Shown here: piece by piece, positions 63,636 to 64,000 of the stretch | Numbering within the stretch: the stretch's first letter is position 1 | Layout of the letters: every line of letters begins with the position of its first letter | Program-made: the position numbers and the translations under genes | Origin: Methylobacillus flagellatus | GTDB taxonomy: Bacteria > Pseudomonadota > Gammaproteobacteria > Burkholderiales > Methylophilaceae | Assembly (NCBI RefSeq): GCF_005502435.1 | Contig: NZ_SCOU01000002.1 | Location: 124,001-188,000, forward strand | Reading direction: 5' to 3' | Length of the DNA stretch: 64,000 nt | The notes under the pieces: generated by a model | The model's input: the letters and a program-made list of their open reading frames with translations, nothing else | What the model was told of the DNA's origin: nothing | The model's database searches: none

Positions 63636-64000
63636 ATGATGTTCGATTATTCAATGGCAGAAATAGGCAATATCGTGGTGATGCAAGGGTTTTCCGGCAT
63701 CAGCCTGTTCAGTGTCCTGCTGCTGATGGCACTCGGTCTGGCTGTCATCTTCGGCCAGATGGGCGTCATCAATATGGCCCACGGTGAATTCATGGCGCTG
63801 GGCGCCTACACCACGGTACTGTTCTCGCAAGTGGCGGTGAGCTATGACATCGTCAGCTACTACTTCATCTTCGCCATTGTGGCGGCCTTTATCATCGCCT
63901 TCATTGTCGGCTATCTGGTCGAATACGGCCTGATCCGGCATCTGTATAAACGTCCACTGGACACGCTGCTCGCTACCTGGGGCTTGAGCCTCATCATGCA
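63636..64000 (+). CDS. fmdE: Amide/urea ABC transporter permease (partial)
   Basis: The frame starts ATG ATG TTC at 63636 (or 63639) with AAGGGG close upstream, and runs off the window edge after about 121 residues. The visible part is UrtB/LivH-like: FSVLLLMALGLAVIFGQMG, VINMAHGEFMALGAYTT, and RPLDTLLATWGLSLIM. It would form the inner-membrane channel for the substrate delivered by the preceding binding protein. The remaining operon (second permease, ATPases) lies outside. Confidence 0.9.
   Translation, partial: MMFDYSMAEIGNIVVMQGFSGISLFSVLLLMALGLAVIFGQMGVINMAHGEFMALGAYTTVLFSQVAVSYDIVSYYFIFAIVAAFIIAFIVGYLVEYGLIRHLYKRPLDTLLATWGLSLIM

Overview
The window reads as chromosomal DNA of a GC-rich betaproteobacterium, most likely a methylotroph of the Methylophilaceae (Nitrosomonadales). 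The clearest pointers are a formamide/urea cluster in the order porin, formamidase, FmdB-type zinc ribbon, amide-binding protein and permease, which matches the fmd cluster known from Methylophilus methylotrophus; an MxaD-like periplasmic protein; and beta-type arrangements such as tRNA-Leu(GAG) between secG and nuoA and a DUF2818 gene after nuoN. The genus is inference. No insertion sequence, prophage, CRISPR array or rRNA was seen.

Layout. 1-7.5 kb: an MxaD-like protein; a reverse-strand set of TlpA-like thioredoxin, HemJ and a one-helix protein; and a 1272-residue flavin/iron-sulfur oxidoreductase. 6.7-9.6 kb: phoB-phoR-lipoprotein, with an autoregulatory Pho box upstream of phoB. 9.8-15 kb: ribH-nusB, convergent with an envelope operon (TPR protein, L,D-transpeptidase, two cyclophilins, lpxH). 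15.2-23 kb: cysS, then a heavy-metal RND efflux operon (TolC-type, adaptor, CusA/CzcA-type pump) ending in a PII-like gene. 23-28 kb: a molybdopterin oxidoreductase, YnfA, a YHS/pentapeptide-repeat protein and a glycine-zipper protein. 28-32 kb: a reverse-strand cluster of TrkA-N potassium channel, DUF6394, CYTH, orphan ParA and SixA. 32-36 kb: RpfE-type protein, recJ, tpiA, secG, tRNA-Leu. 36.2-51.2 kb: the complete 14-gene complex I operon (nuoA-N) plus DUF2818. 51-59 kb: a lipoprotein, Nudix hydrolase, SDR protein, HPP-CBS protein, a translationally coupled 2OG-oxygenase/PLP-decarboxylase pair and small exported proteins. 59.3-64 kb: the fmd cluster, running off the right edge.

How the parts work together. 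Complex I and the large FAD/Fe-S oxidoreductase feed the respiratory chain. The fmd cluster would take up formamide or urea across both membranes and release ammonia. PhoBR handles phosphate limitation and the RND operon metal export. The TPR/L,D-transpeptidase/cyclophilin/LpxH operon concerns cell-envelope maturation.

The features that known families explain least are: the PII-like protein with Cys/His residues attached to the metal pump; the oxygenase/decarboxylase pair; a helically phased triple repeat between sixA and parA; a decaying tandem repeat that grew from the 3' end of the channel gene; a C-terminal domain shared by three envelope proteins; and two non-coding inserts of about 140 bp that break the otherwise tight nuo operon. 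All calls come from reading the sequence; no database search was run.
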